Below, in pieces: positions 1 to 8,356 of a stretch of DNA of 64,000 nt. The stretch lies in contig NZ_JAMXSS010000002.1 of the NCBI RefSeq assembly GCF_024124825.1, positions 186,001 to 250,000 of the forward strand. The letters are read 5' to 3'. Under the pieces are notes generated by a model. It did no database searches and had not been told where the DNA came from. It saw nothing but the letters and a program-made list of their open reading frames with translations. This DNA comes from Arthrobacter sp. H16F315. Lineage in GTDB: Bacteria; Actinomycetota; Actinomycetes; Actinomycetales; Micrococcaceae. The position numbers and the translations under genes were made by a program. Position 1 is the first letter of the stretch; each line of letters begins with the position of its first letter.

Positions 1-604
1 GCTTCCGGTCGGCATTGGCGGCCTGGTGCTCGCCGCGGCCGTCGCCGCGATGATGTCCACCGCCTCCGGCGCCCTGATCGCCGCCGCCACAGTGGCCCGG
101 GCCGACGTCGTACCGTTTGTCGCCGGCTGGTTCGGCAAAACCATCAACACCGATGACACCGAGAACCCCGAGCACGACGTCCGGGCCAACCGCATGTGGG
201 TCCTGGGCCTCGGCATCGTCGCGATCGTCATCGCCATCGTCACCAAGGACGTCGTCGCGGCGCTCACCATCGCCTATGACATCCTCGTCGGCGGACTCCT
301 TGTTGCCATCCTCGGCGGACTCGTCTGGAAGCGCGGCACCGGCATTGCCGCGGCTGCCTCCATGGCGGTGGGCTCCGTCATCACACTCGGCACCATGATC
401 GTGCTGGAAATCAATGCCGAGGTCCCGCTGGACGGCATCTACGCCAACGAACCGATCTACTACGGCCTGGTGGCCTCCGCGGTGGTGTACATCGCGGTGT
501 CCCTCCTGACCAAACCGACGGATCCCGCGGTCATGGCCAACTGGCACCGCAGGGTCGCCGGCGATGCCGCCGTGGAAGAAAAAGTGCCGGCCGTCACGCA
601 CTGA
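1..604 (+). CDS. sodium:solute symporter (SSS family), 3' part
   Basis: C-terminal 200 residues of a sodium-coupled solute symporter; the gene begins upstream of the window and the frame is open from base 2. The first residues contain the SSS-type helix with MSTASG followed by a VARADV stretch. Three or more further hydrophobic segments follow (about residues 60-100, 110-135 and 150-170), then a charged cytoplasmic tail ending VPAVTH. The family imports acetate, proline, pantothenate, sugars or similar using the sodium gradient; the substrate cannot be told from this part. A GC-rich hairpin lies 24 bases after the stop. Family assignment is firm, subfamily is not. Confidence 0.85.
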   Translation, partial: LPVGIGGLVLAAAVAAMMSTASGALIAAATVARADVVPFVAGWFGKTINTDDTENPEHDVRANRMWVLGLGIVAIVIAIVTKDVVAALTIAYDILVGGLLVAILGGLVWKRGTGIAAAASMAVGSVITLGTMIVLEINAEVPLDGIYANEPIYYGLVASAVVYIAVSLLTKPTDPAVMANWHRRVAGDAAVEEKVPAVTH

Positions 605-627
605 GGTCCTGAGAGCGAGTTAACGTT

Positions 628-662
628 CGACGGCGGCGCTCCCATCCGGGGCGCCGCCGTCG
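628..662. terminator. hairpin terminator between convergent genes
   Basis: A 12-bp perfect stem (CGACGGCGGCGC at 628-639 with its complement at 651-662) and an 11-base loop sit between the symporter stop at 604 and the convergent small gene ending at 686. There is no strong T-run on either side, so it may act as a bidirectional stop or simply protect 3' ends. Confidence 0.6.
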
Positions 663-685
663 ATCGTTGCGGCCGGTGGGAGTCT

Positions 686-922
686 TCAGTCATCGTCCCC
701 GGGTTCGAGGAATTCCTCCCGGTCCAGGGGCAGCACAGGCTTGTTGTCGGCCAGGAAGTCCTCTTTGTCGAGCGGAACGAGCCGATCCGCCTCTTCCAGG
801 AGCTCGTCCTCTTCGGTCTCCGTGGCATCGCTGACCGGCGCGTCCTGGGCATAGTCGTAAGCAGGATCGGACTCAAGGGAATCCCGAGCCGGCTGGACTG
901 AATCTGAGCCGATGTTGTCCAT
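686..922 (-). CDS. small acidic hypothetical protein
   Basis: A 78-residue, strongly acidic protein (over a third Asp/Glu) of unknown function. It carries an internal near-repeat: VPLDKEDFL at about residues 49-57 and LPLDREEFL at about 64-72, each followed by acidic residues. There is no signal peptide, membrane segment or cysteine. It is convergent with the symporter and divergent from the ferritin-like/VIT1 gene. The ATG at 922 is the only reasonable start. The Asp/Glu bias and the repeated hydrophobic-acidic motif suggest a soluble, possibly disordered binding protein; no function is claimed. Confidence 0.65.
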   Translation of the reverse strand: MDNIGSDSVQPARDSLESDPAYDYAQDAPVSDATETEEDELLEEADRLVPLDKEDFLADNKPVLPLDREEFLEPGDDD

Positions 923-1181
923 GAGGCACCCTCCGTGCGATGGGGTGGCGGCAACGGCACCGCCGGGCCGCCCTGGGTCTCATTCGAACACCACGAACGC
1001 GGGCGGTCAAGGGCTCCCATCGAGCCAGCCCGCCGCCCCTGCGAAGGGCCCCGCAGCGACTGCGGTTTTACGGTTTACCGAAACTCCTTTCTGAGGATTA
1101 CCAGCCAAAAATCCGCGGAAATTCGGGGTACGCTGGTTACGCAACGGGGCCGAACCATGCCCTTCGAGCCCAGGAGCTTCC

Positions 1182-2351
1182 GTGTCTCAACACGCCACAT
1201 CTGACCAGTTCAACCCGGAACCCCACCGCCTGAAACCCGGCCAGGGGACCGTTCCGGAGGCGTCCGCGGCGACCCCGAGCGCCGCGGACATCAAGCGGTG
1301 GCGGCAGTACCTCGCCGACGAGCGGGCCGAAGCCGCCGTCTACCGCGATCTGGCCCAGAACCGCAGCGGCGAAGAGCGTGAGATCCTCCTCGCCCTGGCC
1401 GAAGCCGAAGGACGCCACGAGGCCCACTGGCTCCAGCTGCTCGGCGGGAGCGCCGGCCGAGCCCGCTCTGCGTCGCTCCGGAGCCAGTTCCTGGGCTTTT
1501 TGGCCCGCCACTTTGGCTCGGTGTTTGTCCTGGCACTTGCCCAGCGGGCCGAAAGCCGTTCCCCGTATGCCACCGATCCCTCCGCCACACCGGCGATGGT
1601 CGCCGACGAACAGATCCACGAGGAAGTGGTTCGCGGCCTCGCCACCCGGGGCCGCAACCGGCTGGCGGGAACGTTCCGGGCGGCCGTTTTTGGCGCCAAC
1701 GACGGGCTGGTCAGCAACCTTTCCCTGGTAATGGGCATGGCGGCTTCCGGTGTGGCCAGTTCAGTAGTCCTGCTCAGCGGCGTCGCGGGCCTGCTGGCCG
1801 GGGCGCTCTCCATGGGCGCCGGCGAGTACATTTCCGTCCGCTCCCAGCGCGAACTGCTGGCCGCAACCCGCCCCACCCAGATCACCCTGGCCGCTGCACC
1901 CTCGCTGGACATCGAACACAATGAGCTTGTGCTGGTCTACCTGGCGCGAGGCATGTCGCGGGAGGCCGCCGAACACCGCGTGGCCGAGCGGATGGGCTTG
2001 CTGGACTGCGATTGCGATCCCAGCCTCTCGCTGCAGCCGGAAATTCCGGAAGCCCTCGACGAGCACGAAGCGGTGGGCACCGCCTGGGGCGCCGCGGCGT
2101 CGAGCTTCTGCTTCTTCGCATCCGGCGCGATCGTGCCGATCCTGCCCTTCGTCCTGGGTATGACCGGCGTCGCGGCGCTGGCTGTCTCCGCTGCCCTTGT
2201 GGGCCTGGCGCTGCTGTTCACCGGCGGGGTCGTGGGCCTGCTCTCGGGCACCTCCCCCTCCTCCCGCGGCCTCCGTCAGCTGGCCATCGGAATGGGCGCC
2301 GCAGGCGTGACCTATCTGCTGGGCCTGGCCTTCGGCGCCGTGGTTGCCTAG
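1182..2351 (+). CDS. ferritin-like / VIT1-CCC1 fusion (MbfA-type metal exporter)
   Basis: A 389-residue protein with two parts. Residues about 36-150 form a ferritin/rubrerythrin-like four-helix domain with candidate di-metal ligands (E47/E50 in DERAEA, E76 with H79/H82 in EAEGRHEAHW, and E143/H146/E147). Residues about 165-389 form a VIT1/CCC1 transporter domain starting FRAAVFGANDGLVSN, with five hydrophobic segments. This order matches the membrane-bound ferritin (MbfA) family, which exports iron or manganese under oxidative or iron stress. The GTG start at 1182 is preceded by AGGAG six bases upstream. The stop overlaps the GTG start of the next gene, so the two are probably co-transcribed. 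Substrate specificity is inferred from family only. Confidence 0.85.
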   Translation: MSQHATSDQFNPEPHRLKPGQGTVPEASAATPSAADIKRWRQYLADERAEAAVYRDLAQNRSGEEREILLALAEAEGRHEAHWLQLLGGSAGRARSASLRSQFLGFLARHFGSVFVLALAQRAESRSPYATDPSATPAMVADEQIHEEVVRGLATRGRNRLAGTFRAAVFGANDGLVSNLSLVMGMAASGVASSVVLLSGVAGLLAGALSMGAGEYISVRSQRELLAATRPTQITLAAAPSLDIEHNELVLVYLARGMSREAAEHRVAERMGLLDCDCDPSLSLQPEIPEALDEHEAVGTAWGAAASSFCFFASGAIVPILPFVLGMTGVAALAVSAALVGLALLFTGGVVGLLSGTSPSSRGLRQLAIGMGAAGVTYLLGLAFGAVVA

Positions 2352-3256
2352 TGGCCGGTCCTGATTTCCGGGACCGGACACCGCGGCACAGCGCCGGGAC
2401 CATTCGGCGGGTTGTCGGCCGCCTCGCCACCGTCGCCTTGATTGCCGGGGCCGCGTTCCTGGCAGTGGGCTTGATCTACGCTGATCCGCGTTTTACCGGA
2501 CTGTTCGATGCCGGTCGCGGGGCCGGGCCCGGCACCGCGGTGGCGGGCCAGCCGGGGCGGGCCGCCTCCGCTGCGACAGTCCGGACGGACACTCCCCGGC
2601 CGGATTCGAAGAGCACGACCAGCCGCTGGGCCACCCGCAGAAGCCGGCCGTGGCCAGTAGTTCGTACAAGTTCCAGGCCACGAACGAGGACGGCACCCCG
2701 GTGGGGTATTCGCCGTGCCGGCCGCTGCATTTTGTGGTCAACGCGGCACTCGCTCCCGACGGCGCCGACCGGCTCGTCGAGGACGCGATCAAAACAATGT
2801 CCCGCGCGACCGGCATCGAGTTCGTCGACGACGGACCAACCACCGAGGCTCCCGCCCAGTCCCGAATCCCTTATCAGCCAACCGCCTACGGGGAACGCTG
2901 GGGCGCCGCTGCTGATCGCGTGGACCACCCCGGACCAGGCTCCGCAACTGAAGGGCCCCGTGATCGGCACCGGAGGCAGCACCCACTTCAGCTTCGGCGA
3001 CGGACCCAAAAGCTTCGTCACCGGCAGCTTGGAACTCGACGCCCCCCAGATCGGAGCGGACCTCGGCCGGCAGGACGGAGCCGCATATGCCACGGCGGTC
3101 ATCCTGCACGAACTCGGACACGTGATGGGGCTGGAGCACGTGGACGACCCCGCGCAGCTTATGTACCCCGAGATCGGAACCCCCGACGGCCTGGCCGCCG
3201 GCGACTTGAACGGCCTCTTCGAACTCGGCAACGCGCCGTGCCGCAAGGACCTCTGA
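2351..3256 (+). CDS. matrixin-like zinc metalloprotease, frame broken twice
   Basis: Secreted or membrane-anchored metallopeptidase of about 300 residues. A hydrophobic N-terminal segment (VALIAGAAFLAVGLIYA, about residues 30-46) is followed by a linker and a catalytic domain with a perfect HExxHxxGxxH zinc motif (HELGHVMGLEH, bases 3107-3139) and a following LMYPEIG Met-turn, as in M10/matrixin proteins. The frame changes twice: after the C4 run at 2594-2597 the protein continues one base back (missing C), and after the G4 run at 2900-2903 it returns (extra G). Joining the three pieces gives an uninterrupted protease. The GTG start overlaps the preceding stop. Sequencing error is the simplest explanation; a true pseudogene is possible. 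Confidence 0.7.
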   Translation: MAGPDFRDRTPRHSAGTIRRVVGRLATVALIAGAAFLAVGLIYADPRFTGLFDAGRGAGPGTAVAGQPGRAASAATVRTDTPRPDSKSTTSRWATRRSRPWPVVRTSSRPRTRTAPRWGIRRAGRCILWSTRHSLPTAPTGSSRTRSKQCPARPASSSSTTDQPPRLPPSPESLISQPPTGNAGAPLLIAWTTPDQAPQLKGPVIGTGGSTHFSFGDGPKSFVTGSLELDAPQIGADLGRQDGAAYATAVILHELGHVMGLEHVDDPAQLMYPEIGTPDGLAAGDLNGLFELGNAPCRKDL

Positions 3257-3260
3257 GCCG

Positions 3261-4394
3261 CTAGCCGTCCAGGACGGCGAGCGCCTCCTCTACGGTATCG
3301 ACCAGGAAGATCCGGCGCTCCATCCGGCGGCCGGCGGCGAGGCTTTGCAGCAGGGGCCACGCCGGGTAGCGCCGCACCCAGTGCTCGCGCCCTACCAGTA
3401 CCATCGGCGTGATGGTTCCGGAAGTGCCGTAGTAGTTCTCGCAGGCATCCTGGAAGATCTCCTGTATGGTGCCGCCGGAGCCTGGCAGGAAAACGATGCC
3501 AGCGTTGCACAGCTCCAACAGGATGGCCTCGCGGATGGAGTTCGCGAAGTACTTGGCGATATGCGTGGCGAAGAAGTTGGGCGGCTCGTGTCCGTAGAAC
3601 CAGGTGGGGATTCCCAGCGACGGTGTACCCGCCGGATGGCGCTCGACGACGGCTGCAGCGGAGCGCGCCCACGCCGAGACGGACGGCCGGAATCCCGGCA
3701 CGGCGGCAAGATCCCCCAGGGCCTGCCGGAAGTCCCTTTCCGGCGCCCCGCTCAGGTAGGCACCGAAGTTGACGGCCTCCATGGCACCGGGCCCGCCGCC
3801 GGTGGCGACCATCCGGCCGTCCGTGGCCAGCAGCCTCCCCAGCCGCGCGGCCGTTTCAAAGTCGGGGGACGCCCGGCTCGCCGTGTGTCCGCCCATCACG
3901 CCGACCACGGTCCGGCCTGCGCAGAGATCGGAGCGGGTCAGTTCATCGAGGGCATCGCCGATCGAGTGGTCGTGCAGTGCCGCGGCCAGGGTTGAGTCCA
4001 GCCGGTGGCGCTGTCCCGGCCTGATGCTCCATTGGTACACGAGTGCATCCGGGGTGTCCTCGTAGCGGGAGTCGGAGATCCCGGCGTAGAGCTCGTGCGG
4101 GGTGTACAGCTGGGAGCGGTACGGGTTGAACGGCACCGCCTCGAGCTTGGGGAAGATGAGGGCGCCGCGGCTGCGCAGCCAGTCCTCCATGCCCTCGTCG
4201 AAGGTGCATCCGAGGAAAATTCCGCCTTGGGCGTGCATGGCCTGGAGCTGAGCCCGCCGGCCCCGCAGGTCCAGTGACTGGGCATGCCAGCCTTGGATGG
4301 ACCGTGCCCCGGCAGCGACCAGGGCGTCGAAAGTGTCCAGGCTTTCGACCTCCAGTGTGCGCGGGCTGGGGTGCAGGCTGCGGGCTGCGTTCAT
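3261..4394 (-). CDS. LOG family protein
   Basis: A 377-residue protein with the Rossmann-type LOG (lysine decarboxylase-like) domain in its C-terminal half. The nucleotide-binding GGGPGAMEAVN (about residue 198) and the hallmark PGSGGTIQEIF (about residue 303, the PGGxGTxxE motif) are both visible. Small family members cleave nucleoside monophosphates to free base plus ribose phosphate (cytokinin-activating enzyme). This is a longer version with an extra N-terminal region of about 165 residues, common in actinobacteria and of unknown substrate. It ends four bases from the convergent protease stop. Confidence 0.8.
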   Translation of the reverse strand: MNAARSLHPSPRTLEVESLDTFDALVAAGARSIQGWHAQSLDLRGRRAQLQAMHAQGGIFLGCTFDEGMEDWLRSRGALIFPKLEAVPFNPYRSQLYTPHELYAGISDSRYEDTPDALVYQWSIRPGQRHRLDSTLAAALHDHSIGDALDELTRSDLCAGRTVVGVMGGHTASRASPDFETAARLGRLLATDGRMVATGGGPGAMEAVNFGAYLSGAPERDFRQALGDLAAVPGFRPSVSAWARSAAAVVERHPAGTPSLGIPTWFYGHEPPNFFATHIAKYFANSIREAILLELCNAGIVFLPGSGGTIQEIFQDACENYYGTSGTITPMVLVGREHWVRRYPAWPLLQSLAAGRRMERRIFLVDTVEEALAVLDG

Positions 4395-4448
4395 GGTGCC
4401 AGCCTAGACTGCGACGTCTGCTCCGCCACGGCAGCTTGCGTGAGCGCC

Positions 4449-4494
4449 AACACGAAGGTGCCCCCGCCGAAACCGGCGGAGGCACCTTCGTGTT
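4449..4494 (-). terminator. rho-independent-type terminator
   Basis: A 20-bp stem with one mismatch (AACACGAAGGTGCC... at 4449-4468 pairing with 4475-4494) and a six-base loop lies 15 bases after the stop of the SDR gene and before the LOG gene start. It separates the SDR/MFS unit from the LOG gene. Confidence 0.8.
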
Positions 4495-4508
4495 GGGTAC
4501 TGGTCCCG

Positions 4509-5282
4509 TCAAGAAACCTGGAGGCCGCCGTTGATGTCATAGGTGGCGGCCGTGATGAAGCCCGAGTCCTGCCCCAGCAGGAAAGCGATCAGGGCCGCTA
4601 CGTCCTCCCGTGTGCCCACCCGGCCCACCATGATGCCCTCAGACATCTGGGCCTTGCGCTCATCGCTCAGCGCGCCGCCCATGATGTCCGTATCGATCGG
4701 GCCGGGTGCAATAGCGTTCACTGTAACGCCGAATTCGCCCACTTCGCGGGCCAGGGCCCTGGTGAATCCGATAATGCCGGCCTTGGACGCACTGTAGGCG
4801 ACCTTGGAATAGGTGCCGCCGCCACGCTGGGCAGAGATGGAGGAGATACTTACAATCCGCCCGAGCTTGCGCTCGATCATTCCCTTGAGCACCCGCTGCG
4901 AGACGATGAAGGTACCCCGCATGTTGATCGCAAATACCTTGTCCCACTCCTCGACGCTCGTTTCCATAAAGGGCGTCGGGGAGCTGATGCCCGCGAGATT
5001 GGCCAGAGCCACAATCGGCGGAAGGGAATCTTCGATCTCGGTGATGGCCCGGTCCACGGAAGCCGCATCTGACACATCCGCCCCGACGCCCATGGCCTTG
5101 GTTGCGCGGTTGGAGCCGATTTCCGCAGCGGCGGCCTTGGCGTCTTCGGCATTGATGTCCAGGATGGCGATGGACCATCCTTCGCTCGCCATCCGGTCCG
5201 CGGCGGCGCGGCCTATACCGCGGACCGACGCAGCGCCGGTCAGGACAACTGTGCGTTCGGAGGGGAAGATGGTTGCGCTCAT
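4509..5282 (-). CDS. SDR family NAD(P)-dependent oxidoreductase
   Basis: A 257-residue classical short-chain dehydrogenase/reductase. It has the TGxxxxxGIG cofactor loop near residue 15, an acidic residue (LDIN) after strand 2 suggesting NAD preference, the NLAG motif, and the catalytic YSASK with its upstream serine. The C-terminal end DINGGLQVS is typical. It lies 26 bases downstream of an anion:cation-type MFS permease and near a FadR-type GntR regulator. The trio resembles catabolic cassettes for sugar acids or hydroxy acids: import, then oxidation of a hydroxyl group. The exact substrate is unknown. Confidence 0.9.
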   Translation of the reverse strand: MSATIFPSERTVVLTGAASVRGIGRAAADRMASEGWSIAILDINAEDAKAAAAEIGSNRATKAMGVGADVSDAASVDRAITEIEDSLPPIVALANLAGISSPTPFMETSVEEWDKVFAINMRGTFIVSQRVLKGMIERKLGRIVSISSISAQRGGGTYSKVAYSASKAGIIGFTRALAREVGEFGVTVNAIAPGPIDTDIMGGALSDERKAQMSEGIMVGRVGTREDVAALIAFLLGQDSGFITAATYDINGGLQVS

Positions 5283-5308
5283 GGTGTTTTTCCTTCGGGA
5301 TTTCGGGA

Positions 5309-6697
5309 TCAGGAGATCTTGGCGGCGGCCGCGGACTCAGTGGTCACGGCGCCGGCCGCGCCAACTGCGGGATCCAGTGCTGCATCGCCTTCGGGGCGCT
5401 TGCGGGCATAGAGGTAGGTTGCCACGGCGGTGATGCACAGGCAGAGGGACAGGAACAGCAATCCGCTTTGGTTGCTGCCCGTGGCGTCGTTTAGGAGTCC
5501 GACAGCGTAGGGGGCAACGAACCCGCCCAGGTTGCCCAGTGAGTTGATCATGGCCAAACCGGCGGCAGCAGCCGCCCCCGTCAGGGCAGCAGAGGGCATG
5601 GACAAGAAGGGCGCGATGGCGCCGTAAATGCCCATAGCCGAGGCGGTCAGTCCGATCATGGCCAGGATCGGGTTGACGGGCAGGAGGTACCCTGCGGCCA
5701 GCAGGCCCATTCCGGCCAGCACCATGCTGACCGCCGTGTGCCAGGCGCGCTTGCCGGTCCGGTCCGCACGCTTGCTCCAGAAGTAGACGAAGACGGCAGC
5801 CACGGTGTACGGGATGCAGACGATGAAGCCGATCTGGGGCGTGGAGAACTTGCCGAGGGCAGCGACGATGGTGGGCATCCACAGGCCCAGTCCATAGATT
5901 CCGCAGACCAGCCCGAAGTAGAGCCCCGAGTAGATCAGGGTGCGCTTGTCCTTGAGGCCGGCCAGGAAGTTGTGGTTGCCGGAGCTGGACTTGACGGCCA
6001 GTTCGGCTTCCATCGTGCTCGCAAGCCATTCACGCTCGTCGGTGTTGAGCCATTTGGCATCCCGCGGACGGTCTGTCATAAGGATGGGGGTGAGCAGCCC
6101 CAGCATAATTGCCGGGATGCCTTCGATGATGTAAAGCCACTGCCATCCCTGGAGGCCCATAACGCCGTCCATCTGCAGGAGCAGCCCGGAGACGGGAGCG
6201 CCCAGGGCATTCGAAACCGGCTGGGCCAGAATGAAGATGCCGAGCACCGTCACCCGCTGTGCGGCCGGGAACCAAAGGGTCAGGTAGAAGAGGATTGCCG
6301 GGAAGAAGCCAGCCTCGGCCGCCCCCAGCAGGAACCGAATGACGTAGTACGTGGTTTCACCGTTCACCAGGCACATGGCGGTGGCGAAAATGCCCCAGGT
6401 GATAAGGATGCGGGCCAGCCACTTGCGTGCGCCAAACCGGTACATGCCTGCGTTGCTCGGGATCTCGAGCAGCGCGTAGCCGAGGAAGAAAATGCCGGCG
6501 CCCAGCCCGTACGCGGCTGCGTTCAGGCCGATGTCCTCGCTCATGGTGAGTTTCGCGAAGCCGACGTTGTTGCGGTCAAGGTAGGCAACAAAGTAGAGCA
6601 GGACGATCAGCGGCATAACGCGGCGGCGGACCTTGCGGAGCGTGCGCTCGCCAAGCTCGCCGAATCCGGCGGACTTGAGGGAGAGTGAAGTCATCAT
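5309..6697 (-). CDS. MFS transporter, anion:cation symporter (ACS) type
   Basis: About 462 residues with twelve hydrophobic segments. The N-terminal YFVAYLDRNNVGFAKL resembles phthalate, tartrate, glucarate and galactonate permeases of the ACS family. The start is one of two consecutive ATGs (6697 or 6694), with AGAAGG just upstream; a longer in-frame reading lacks a ribosome site. It lies first in a two-gene unit with the SDR gene and 95 bases downstream of a perfect inverted repeat that fits a GntR-type operator. It probably imports an organic or sugar acid by proton symport. Confidence 0.88.
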   Translation of the reverse strand: MMTSLSLKSAGFGELGERTLRKVRRRVMPLIVLLYFVAYLDRNNVGFAKLTMSEDIGLNAAAYGLGAGIFFLGYALLEIPSNAGMYRFGARKWLARILITWGIFATAMCLVNGETTYYVIRFLLGAAEAGFFPAILFYLTLWFPAAQRVTVLGIFILAQPVSNALGAPVSGLLLQMDGVMGLQGWQWLYIIEGIPAIMLGLLTPILMTDRPRDAKWLNTDEREWLASTMEAELAVKSSSGNHNFLAGLKDKRTLIYSGLYFGLVCGIYGLGLWMPTIVAALGKFSTPQIGFIVCIPYTVAAVFVYFWSKRADRTGKRAWHTAVSMVLAGMGLLAAGYLLPVNPILAMIGLTASAMGIYGAIAPFLSMPSAALTGAAAAAGLAMINSLGNLGGFVAPYAVGLLNDATGSNQSGLLFLSLCLCITAVATYLYARKRPEGDAALDPAVGAAGAVTTESAAAAKIS

Positions 6698-6791
6698 CGA
6701 CCTTCTGTCTAACGGGTCCCGCACCTGCAGTGGTGGGATTCCGTGGGGATGGTGGGGCTCAGTCCTGGTGCAATGACCCGGAAGGAGCTGG

Positions 6792-6812
6792 ATCAGATGT
6801 CAGACATCTGAT
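6792..6812. promoter_or_regulatory. probable GntR/FadR-type operator
   Basis: A perfect inverted repeat, ATCAGATGT-CAG-ACATCTGAT (9-bp arms, 3-base spacer), lies between the MFS start (6697) and the GntR stop (6886). The core TGT-N3-ACA fits the operator shape of the FadR subfamily (TNGTNNNACNA). The obvious ligand is the adjacent GntR protein, repressing the MFS-SDR unit. Confidence 0.75.
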
Positions 6813-6885
6813 TGAAGAGCATGAGGAAGAGCATAGAAGAGTGACACAGCTTACGTCAAGCCCCCGCCTGGCAGCTGCCGTTCGG

Positions 6886-7593
6886 TCAGGAAACCGCGTT
6901 TTGCACGTAACGCTCGTAGTCCCGGTAGGTCTGGTCCATATGTTCGTCCATGCTGCGGCGGGCCAGTTCGGCGTCGCCGCTAAGGATGCCCGCCATGACC
7001 TTTTGGTGGTGCTCAATGGCATGCCGCTGAATTTCCTCGACGGCTGACGTTTCGCGCCGCTTCAGGTAGAGGAGCTGGCCCAGCTGGGCGAACAGCGCCA
7101 AGACAAAAGGATTGCCCGAGGCCTTCAGCACAACATCATGGAAGCCGATGTCCGCCGCCACAAAGGCGTCCAGGTCGCCGGAATCGTGAAAGCGCTTCAT
7201 GTCCGCGATGCAGTCGCGCATCTGTTTGGCATGCTCGGGAGTGTGGCGTACCGCCGCCAGCGCGGCGGCCCCGGTTTCCACCATGCGGCGCATCTCAATC
7301 AGGCCCGCACCCACCTGCTCCGCCCCGTTGCCGTGCGAGGCGGCCTTGAAGATTGCGTCCAGCCCGGTCCAGTTGTCGGACGGATTGACGAAGGTTCCGC
7401 GGCCGGCTTTCACGTAGAGGATGTTCTGCGCGCGCAGGGCCTTCAGCGCTTCGCGCACCGTGAGGCGGCTGACGTCGTAGGACTTGGCGATGTCGGCTTC
7501 GGGCGGAATGGCTTCGTGGGGCTGAAGTTTGCCGTCAAGGATGTCGGCGAGCAGGCCGTCGACGAGGTCGTCAACGAGTGTCCTGCGGCCCAT
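6886..7593 (-). CDS. GntR family transcriptional regulator, FadR/FCD type
   Basis: About 235 residues: a winged helix (residues about 5-70, with DVSRLTVREALKAL as recognition region) and an all-helical FCD effector domain with the metal-ligand-like D/H pattern (DIGFHDVVL, HHQKV). Such proteins usually repress a neighbouring catabolic operon and release it when a carboxylate ligand binds. The MFS and SDR genes downstream are the natural targets, through the inverted repeat at 6792-6812. The ATG at 7593 has AGGTGGGA upstream; a GTG four codons earlier is also possible. Confidence 0.88.
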   Translation of the reverse strand: MGRRTLVDDLVDGLLADILDGKLQPHEAIPPEADIAKSYDVSRLTVREALKALRAQNILYVKAGRGTFVNPSDNWTGLDAIFKAASHGNGAEQVGAGLIEMRRMVETGAAALAAVRHTPEHAKQMRDCIADMKRFHDSGDLDAFVAADIGFHDVVLKASGNPFVLALFAQLGQLLYLKRRETSAVEEIQRHAIEHHQKVMAGILSGDAELARRSMDEHMDQTYRDYERYVQNAVS

Positions 7594-7711
7594 CGCGGTT
7601 CCCACCTTTAGTCTTGCCGTATGCTCCCGGTGCCATCAACCTTACAGACGCCGCCGGGCGCCGCGGGTCCCGGCGTCCGACGGCGCGGCAGCTAGCTGCG
7701 CCGCCTTGGCC

Positions 7712-8197
7712 TCAGGAAACCCCGGCATTGCCGGCTTGGCGCTGCCCGGAGGACAGGTAGTTATCCAGCTTGGCGAGGGTCTGCTCGATACTAGCCGGGT
7801 GCCGGCGCAGGTAGCCGGCCAGCCGCAGGAGAATCCTGGCGCGCACCTCCCGCGCGTCCCATTGTTCGGTAACGCGGGTTCCCGGACGCCCGGCGGCATC
7901 CGTCGCCGGCTCCAGCACGTAACGCCAGATGTGGCCCCCAAAGTGCCGCCACGCGATCTGCCGGCCTTCCTCGAATTCGCAAACCGTGTTCAGGATCTTG
8001 TAGTCCAGTTTGATGTTCATCTCCATCCCGAACTTCGCACCAAGCGCGAGCCGCTCGGGGCCGCGCGGCTGGGCCCCCTTGACGGTGCCTGAGCCGTCGA
8101 TCACGCTGTGCAGCGCGGGGGTGGCCAGCACTTCGAAAATGGCTTCAGGAGTGGCAGCGATGAACCGGCTGCGGGACACGAGATATCTGTTGGTCAT
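7712..8197 (-). CDS. SRPBCC family protein
   Basis: A 161-residue START/Bet v1-like (SRPBCC) protein. The N-terminal SRSRFIAATPEAIFEVLATP is the usual first strand and helix of the polyketide-cyclase/dehydrase group, and LEPATDAAGRPGTRVTEQWD matches the central sheet. These proteins bind hydrophobic ligands in a deep cavity; no catalytic role can be read here. It stands alone between the GntR gene and a drug-type MFS gene transcribed in the same direction. Confidence 0.75.
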   Translation of the reverse strand: MTNRYLVSRSRFIAATPEAIFEVLATPALHSVIDGSGTVKGAQPRGPERLALGAKFGMEMNIKLDYKILNTVCEFEEGRQIAWRHFGGHIWRYVLEPATDAAGRPGTRVTEQWDAREVRARILLRLAGYLRRHPASIEQTLAKLDNYLSSGQRQAGNAGVS

Positions 8198-8356
8198 CCG
8201 GCAATCCTAGTCCCGGCAGGTCCGTTGAAGAATGAACCAGGCCCAACCAGCATCGCTGCGGGCGGGACCGCCGAGGCGCTGGCGGACCCGCTGCGCCCGG
8301 AGGCGTCGGCGCAGGGACGGCCGGAGATCCCTAAACATCCGCGTCCGAAGGGCACG

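Noticed and set aside
2012..3256. Single 414-codon frame covering the protease region as one protein
   Set aside because: Only its ends match the protease. The middle (about 2598-2900) reads correctly in another frame, so the long frame is an artefact of two compensating indels.
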